From Paenibacillus pectinilyticus (GTDB taxonomy: Bacteria; Bacillota; Bacilli; Paenibacillales; NBRC-103111): a stretch of 64,000 bases of DNA. Every line of letters starts with the position of its first letter. The stretch's first letter is position 1. A model generated the notes under the pieces. That model was not told the DNA's origin, did no database searches, and saw nothing but the letters and a program-made list of their open reading frames with translations. The stretch is taken from contig NZ_LYPC01000026.1 in the NCBI RefSeq assembly GCF_001700435.1, positions 248,001 to 312,000 of the forward strand. The letters run 5' to 3'. Position numbers and translations under genes: made by a program. Positions 59,975 through 64,000 of this stretch are shown here, piece by piece.

Positions 59975-61318
59975 ATGAAAAAAAGAGATGAACAGCTACA
60001 CTTAGGAGCATTCATTTATTATACAGGACATCACAGCGCAGGCTGGCGCCATCCGGATTCCGGAGTGGAGCAAATGTTCGATATTCAGCTGTACAAAAAG
60101 CTAGCGCAAACAGCGGAACGCGGTAAATTTGATATGATGTTCTTCGCTGATTTATTGTACGTGTACGGCGTTGATCAAGCTGCCTCTGGGATGCTGGAGC
60201 CGTTGACCCTGCTCTCAGCATTATCTCAAGTGACAGAGCGAATCGGGCTTACCGCAACGGTGTCAACAACCTATAGCGAACCCTACAATGTGGCGCGGAA
60301 ATTCGCTTCTTTAGATTTTATTAGCGGGGGCAGAGCGGGATGGAATATTGTGACTTCCCAGCAAGATATTGAAGCAAATAATTACGGGAAAGATAAACAT
60401 CCCGAGCATGGCCTTCGCTACGAAATGGCGCGAGAATTCGTCGACGTAGTCACCCAATTATGGGATAGCTGGGAAGATGATGCACTCGTTTTGGATCGAG
60501 AAAAAGGTCAATTCGCGGACCCTGCCAAAGTCACAGCCATCGATTACAAGGGGAAATGGTACTCCTCCAAGGGTCCTCTCAATGTTCCGCGTCCACCTCA
60601 AGGATATCCCGTTTTGATCCAAGCCGGATCATCGGGACCAGGACAAGACTTTGCGGCCAGCATTGGTGAAGTTGTATTTACCGCTCAGCAGTCTCTTGCT
60701 GCGGCTCAGACCTTCTACAGTGAGGTTCATGCGAAGCTTGCGAAATATGGGAGAACTGATCAGGAGCTCCGCATTATGCCAGGCCTTTCGCCGATTCTCG
60801 GTGACACGGTGGAAGAAGCCCAGCGCAAATATCAAGAGCTGCAAGCTCTGATTCCGCCTGATGCGGCAGTTCGATTACTATCGGGCATGTTGAGCTTTGA
60901 CCTTTCGAGTTATCCTGTTGATGAGGAGCTGCCAGACATTCCGGATCCCGTCGAGGCATCCAATGGGATGAAGAGCCGTATTCAACTGATCATGGATATG
61001 GCGAGGAAAGAGAAGCTTTCTATTCTTGAGCTGGGCCGCCGTATTCTCGGTGCGAGAGGGCATATGCAGTTCGTTGGTACGCCAGAGCAATTGGTCGATC
61101 TGATGGAGAATTGGTTCCATTCTTACGGCTGCGATGGCTTCAATATTATGCCGCCTGTCCTGCCGGACGATTTAACGGATTTCGTCGACAAGGTCATACC
61201 TATTTTGCAACAAAGAGGATTGTTTAGAGACGAGTACACGGGGACGACATTACGGGAACATTTGGGATTAGCCAGACCGCAAGTTGGGCACTTTAGGCAA
61301 GCTGCAGTGACGAGTTAA
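59975..61318 (+). CDS. FMN-dependent monooxygenase of the NtaA/SnaA/DszA/DmoA (luciferase-like) family
   Basis: 447 residues from ATG 59975 (AGAAGGAAG upstream; 59948 rejected). LHLGAFIYYTGHHSAGWRHPD and KFDMMFFADLLYVYG at the start, then ATVSTTYSEPYNVARKFASLDFISGGRAGWNIVTS, are hallmarks of the family. PVLIQAGSSGPGQDFAA binds the FMN phosphate. Relatives cleave sulfones, sulfonates, dimethyl sulfide or chelators using FMNH2 and O2. With SsuBACC in one operon it should desulfonate the imported compound. No flavin reductase lies in the operon; the nitroreductase at 21631 is a candidate partner. Confidence 0.92.
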   Translation: MKKRDEQLHLGAFIYYTGHHSAGWRHPDSGVEQMFDIQLYKKLAQTAERGKFDMMFFADLLYVYGVDQAASGMLEPLTLLSALSQVTERIGLTATVSTTYSEPYNVARKFASLDFISGGRAGWNIVTSQQDIEANNYGKDKHPEHGLRYEMAREFVDVVTQLWDSWEDDALVLDREKGQFADPAKVTAIDYKGKWYSSKGPLNVPRPPQGYPVLIQAGSSGPGQDFAASIGEVVFTAQQSLAAAQTFYSEVHAKLAKYGRTDQELRIMPGLSPILGDTVEEAQRKYQELQALIPPDAAVRLLSGMLSFDLSSYPVDEELPDIPDPVEASNGMKSRIQLIMDMARKEKLSILELGRRILGARGHMQFVGTPEQLVDLMENWFHSYGCDGFNIMPPVLPDDLTDFVDKVIPILQQRGLFRDEYTGTTLREHLGLARPQVGHFRQAAVTS

Positions 61319-61371
61319 TTGCAAACAGAATGTTGTAATAGAGTCTAACGACATGAAAGTATCAACAACGA

Positions 61372-61397
61372 AACCTTGTTAAATCAAGGTTTTTTTA
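61372..61397 (+). terminator. intrinsic terminator
   Basis: AACCTTG/CAAGGTT stem with a six-base AT loop and seven Ts. It ends the third sulfonate operon. Confidence 0.85.
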
Positions 61398-61640
61398 TGT
61401 TGTCGGATATTCTGCCGAAACTCATAGTAAACCATGTAAATAAGACTTGGATAACGTATTTTGTATTTTGCATGAATTGGTTAAAAAAAGGTTAATATTG
61501 GTCAATTTATTTCCTTATATTGGATGTTGTTTTTCATTATACTTCACAGTGAGGACGCTTGGAAACGTATCTTATTACAGAAAAGAGCCTTTGCTATCCA
61601 ACGTCTCTTATGAATGTAGATGAAAGATGATATATCTTTA

Positions 61641-61654
61641 TGGTAACGCTTTCA
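61641..61654 (+). promoter_or_regulatory. probable cre (CcpA) site
   Basis: TGGTAACGCTTTCA fits the cre pattern (TG-NNAACG-NTTTCA). It lies about 170 bases before the start of the secreted beta-helix protein gene, in an otherwise gene-free 500-bp region. Confidence 0.6.
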
Positions 61655-61712
61655 CGAAATCTACATGGACAGCATTTCGATTTTGTTGTTTGTTGTGAAA
61701 GGAGGTGGTTAT

Positions 61713-61733
61713 ATTTTGGAAACTATCCAAAAT
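61713..61733 (+). promoter_or_regulatory. hairpin over a mini-ORF ribosome start in the leader of the beta-helix gene
   Basis: ATTTTGGA/TCCAAAAT is a perfect 8-bp inverted repeat with a five-base loop. Just upstream is AAAGGAGGTGG, a near-perfect ribosome site. The TTG inside the stem opens a 7-codon frame ending at the TAG at 61740-61742, and a GTG at 61695 opens the same frame. This suggests leader-peptide or translational control. Confidence 0.4.
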
Positions 61734-61822
61734 CAAATTTAGGAATCTTTTTCAGAAAGAGATTTACAAAGGAGAGAGTAAACGAACTGTAACTTGATTC
61801 AATAGAGGAGGAATACGAAGTT

Positions 61823-64000
61823 ATGATCAAAAAAGTTCTTTCGGTTGTCTCTGTTATGGCCATGGCTACGAGTTTATTGACCGCTTTTTCCGGTGCCGCC
61901 GGAGCAGCATCCATCAGTGACGCGAATTCTACGATATTCGGTCCTAACGTTTACGTCTTCGATCCAACGATGCCTGCGGCCGACATTGAGAATGTGGCAA
62001 CCAACATTTTCAACACACAGGAAACTAATCAATTTGGTACCCAGCGATATGCGATGCTCTTCAAACCGGGAACCTACAATGTAAATATTCGGGAAGGTTT
62101 TTATACACACATTGGAGGTTTGGGGCAGAATCCCGGAGACGTGAATATTACCGGCGGACTCAACGTAGATGCAAAATGGGCAAACGGCAACGCGACACAG
62201 AACTTCTGGCGCTCCATCGAGAATTTGAAGGTTACGCCGTCGAGCGGCAAGATGCGATGGGCCGTTTCGCAGGCGGCACCTATGAGGCGCTTGCAAGTTC
62301 AAGGCAATCTTGAACTGTTTGATTTTGATTCGAACTTTAATGCCGGTTGGGCTAGCGGCGGCTACATGGCAGATTCCATCGTAAGCAACAAAATAACTCC
62401 TGCCTCGCAGCAGCAATGGTTTAACCGGAATAACCAGTATGCATCATGGGGAGGCTCTGTTTGGAACACCGTAATGGTTGGAGACACCACGCCACCAGCG
62501 GCTACTTTCCCAGATCCTCCTTATACAATCGTCGATAGTGCTCCTGTCATTCGTGAGAAACCCTATCTTTATATCAACAGCTCCGGGCAGTACAGTGTTT
62601 TTGTCCCGTCGCTTCGGACGAACGCCAAAGGGGTAAGCTGGGCAAGTGGATCGACACCGGGCACATCCATCTCCATCGACCAATTTTATATCGCCCGTCC
62701 TGAAACTGCCACAGCGGCTAGCATCAATTCAGCACTCAGCCAAGGTATGCATCTTCTGTTTGCGCCAGGTATTTTCCACTTAAATGATACTATTCGTATC
62801 ACAAATGCCAACACCGTAGTATTGGGCATCGGCATGCCGACACTAATTCCCGATAATGGGAAAATTGCGATGTCTGTTTCAGATGTGGACGGCGTGAATA
62901 TCTCGGGAATATTGTTCGATGCCGGCCCGTCCAACTCGCCTTCGTTGCTGGAAGTCGGACCCACCGGCAGCTCACTGAATCACGCCTCCAACCCGACCTC
63001 GCTGCAGGATCTTTTCTTCCGGGTGGGTGGTGCCGGAGCAGGTCTGGCAGACACCGACCTGAAGATCAACAGCAACAACGTCATCGGCGATCATTTCTGG
63101 ATTTGGCGTGCCGACCACGGCACAGGAACCGGTTGGACCGTTAACGTGTCTAATTACGGACTCGTAGTCAACGGAAATAATGTCACCATCTACGGCCTGT
63201 TCGTCGAACATCACAACATGTATCAGACACTGTGGAACGGCAACGGCGGAAGGACCTATTTCTATCAGTCTGAAATCCCTTACGACGTGCCTAACCAGTC
63301 TTCATGGATGAGCAAGAATGGGACAGAAAACGGCTATCCTTCCTATAAGGTGGCAGATACGGTAACCACGCATGAAGCCTGGGGGCTTGGCGTATATTCC
63401 TTCTTCAGGGACGCGGCCGTCAAGCTTAACAGTGCGATCGAAGTACCTAACGTGACAGGTGTCAAAGTTCACCATATGACGGACATCTGGCTATCTGGAA
63501 CGGCAGGCAGTGAAATCACTCACATCATTAACGACACGGGCGGACGCGTGTACGCCAATTCACCAAGTACCGCCATGAGACAGACTGTTGCCGAATTCCA
63601 GGGCACTGGCACGGGCGATACCCAGCCGCCGAGCGTTCCGGCTAACCTGACGGCGACGGCCGTTTCAAGCAGTCAGATCAATCTCAGTTGGACTGCCTCG
63701 ACGGACAACGTGGGCGTAAGTGGATATGATATTTACCGGAACGGTACGCTGGCAGGCAGTTCCACATCGAATTCGTACAGCGATACAGGGCTGACGGCTT
63801 CGACGACCTACAGTTACACTGTGAAAGCGAAGGATGCGGCTGGCAACGTTTCCGCAGCCAGTAACACAGCCAGCACGATAACGCAGGCAGCAGGAGGAAC
63901 GGTGCTCGATCGCACGGGTTGGTCGGCGTCTACCTCGCCTGTAAACAGTAGCCCTATCAACATGCTGGATGGTAACACGACCACCCGCTGGACGACCGGC
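61823..64000 (+). CDS. secreted beta-helix protein with FN3 and F5/8-type (discoidin) domains, 3' truncated
   Basis: The frame runs open to the window end (over 725 residues). GAGGAGGA precedes ATG 61823. Signal peptide MIKKVLSVVSVMAMATSLLT...GAAGAA. The catalytic-type region (about residues 35-590) is a right-handed beta-helix: FGPNVYVFDPTMP, RYAMLFKPGTYNVNI, ENLKVTPSSGKMRWAVSQAAPMRR, VIREKPYLYI, VVLGIGMPTLIP, VNISGILFDAG, HDF-like DHFWIWRADHG. Similar proteins in actinobacteria and paenibacilli carry a misleading adenylyl cyclase label. An FN3 domain (about 602-690) and the start of a discoidin domain (NMLDGNTTTRWTTG) follow. It is a probable polysaccharide-active enzyme, substrate unknown. 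Confidence 0.85.
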   Translation, partial: MIKKVLSVVSVMAMATSLLTAFSGAAGAASISDANSTIFGPNVYVFDPTMPAADIENVATNIFNTQETNQFGTQRYAMLFKPGTYNVNIREGFYTHIGGLGQNPGDVNITGGLNVDAKWANGNATQNFWRSIENLKVTPSSGKMRWAVSQAAPMRRLQVQGNLELFDFDSNFNAGWASGGYMADSIVSNKITPASQQQWFNRNNQYASWGGSVWNTVMVGDTTPPAATFPDPPYTIVDSAPVIREKPYLYINSSGQYSVFVPSLRTNAKGVSWASGSTPGTSISIDQFYIARPETATAASINSALSQGMHLLFAPGIFHLNDTIRITNANTVVLGIGMPTLIPDNGKIAMSVSDVDGVNISGILFDAGPSNSPSLLEVGPTGSSLNHASNPTSLQDLFFRVGGAGAGLADTDLKINSNNVIGDHFWIWRADHGTGTGWTVNVSNYGLVVNGNNVTIYGLFVEHHNMYQTLWNGNGGRTYFYQSEIPYDVPNQSSWMSKNGTENGYPSYKVADTVTTHEAWGLGVYSFFRDAAVKLNSAIEVPNVTGVKVHHMTDIWLSGTAGSEITHIINDTGGRVYANSPSTAMRQTVAEFQGTGTGDTQPPSVPANLTATAVSSSQINLSWTASTDNVGVSGYDIYRNGTLAGSSTSNSYSDTGLTASTTYSYTVKAKDAAGNVSAASNTASTITQAAGGTVLDRTGWSASTSPVNSSPINMLDGNTTTRWTTG

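Noticed and set aside
61874-62416. 180-codon minus-strand frame at the start of the beta-helix gene
   Set aside because: Antisense to a gene with a clear signal peptide, ribosome site and family-like sequence.

Overview
The window looks like chromosomal DNA of a Paenibacillus-type bacterium (Bacillota, Paenibacillaceae). This is inferred from the gene families: an SLH-anchored multidomain xylanase, a YesM/YesN two-component pair beside an LplABC-type sugar ABC transporter, copper-amine-oxidase-type stalk domains, strong AGGAGG ribosome sites with frequent TTG/GTG starts, and CcpA- and Fur-type sites. I see no rRNA, tRNA, insertion sequence, prophage or CRISPR array.

Layout. 1-5.8 kb: a truncated CocE/NonD hydrolase, then small accessory genes (nucleotidyltransferase fold, GNAT, DUF402, small membrane proteins, DUF2569). 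5.8-9.7 kb: PadR with an FtsW-like protein, and a MerR-SRPBCC-SRPBCC operon behind a textbook 19-bp-spacer MerR promoter, next to a VOC protein. 9.8-13.8 kb: a GH42 beta-galactosidase divergent from an AraC regulator, then a stalk/NPCBM secreted protein. 13.8-23.5 kb: a sulfur-acquisition island of two operons. The first encodes SsuB, two SsuC permeases, an AsfA/AprA-like flavoprotein and a two-cluster ferredoxin. The second encodes a second flavoprotein/ferredoxin pair, an SsuA-like lipoprotein, a nitroreductase and an MFS transporter. 23.6-40.0 kb: plant cell-wall degradation (GH88, sugar ABC transporter, a 2093-residue GH10-FN3-SLH xylanase, YesMN, GH30). 40.0-49.9 kb: iron-linked genes (an AraC-SBP fusion regulator and a Fur-boxed binding lipoprotein), EcsAB, a CPA1 antiporter and DUF2306. 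49.9-55.5 kb: a ferritin-like/TIM-barrel pair, a duplicated-domain stalk protein, and an ECF sigma/anti-sigma pair. 55.6-61.3 kb: TetR and a third SsuB-SsuA-SsuC-SsuC operon ending in a DszA/NtaA-type flavin monooxygenase. 61.8 kb to the end: the start of a secreted beta-helix/FN3/discoidin protein.

The most notable signal is that all three sulfonate-type operons (13.9, 18.6 and 56.4 kb) are preceded by the same kind of untranslated leader. Each has a sigma-A promoter, a short hairpin (CCGT/ACGG or CCAG/CTGG), and then an intrinsic terminator whose 5' arm begins on the last G of that hairpin. I do not recognise it as an S-box, T-box or other known riboswitch. It is a candidate sulfur-responsive attenuator shared by separate operons. 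Together with two tandem AsfAB-like cassettes and a split transporter, it forms a coherent organosulfur regulon that looks poorly described.

The carbohydrate genes read as a glucuronoxylan pathway: cell-surface GH10, secreted GH30, oligosaccharide uptake by the ABC transporter under YesMN control, and GH88/GH42 trimming. Several non-coding stretches carry degenerate repeats: a 14-bp tandem array, a 41-bp repeat, and a set of about 22-bp inverted repeats. All functions are assigned by reading motifs and family resemblance; no database search was run.
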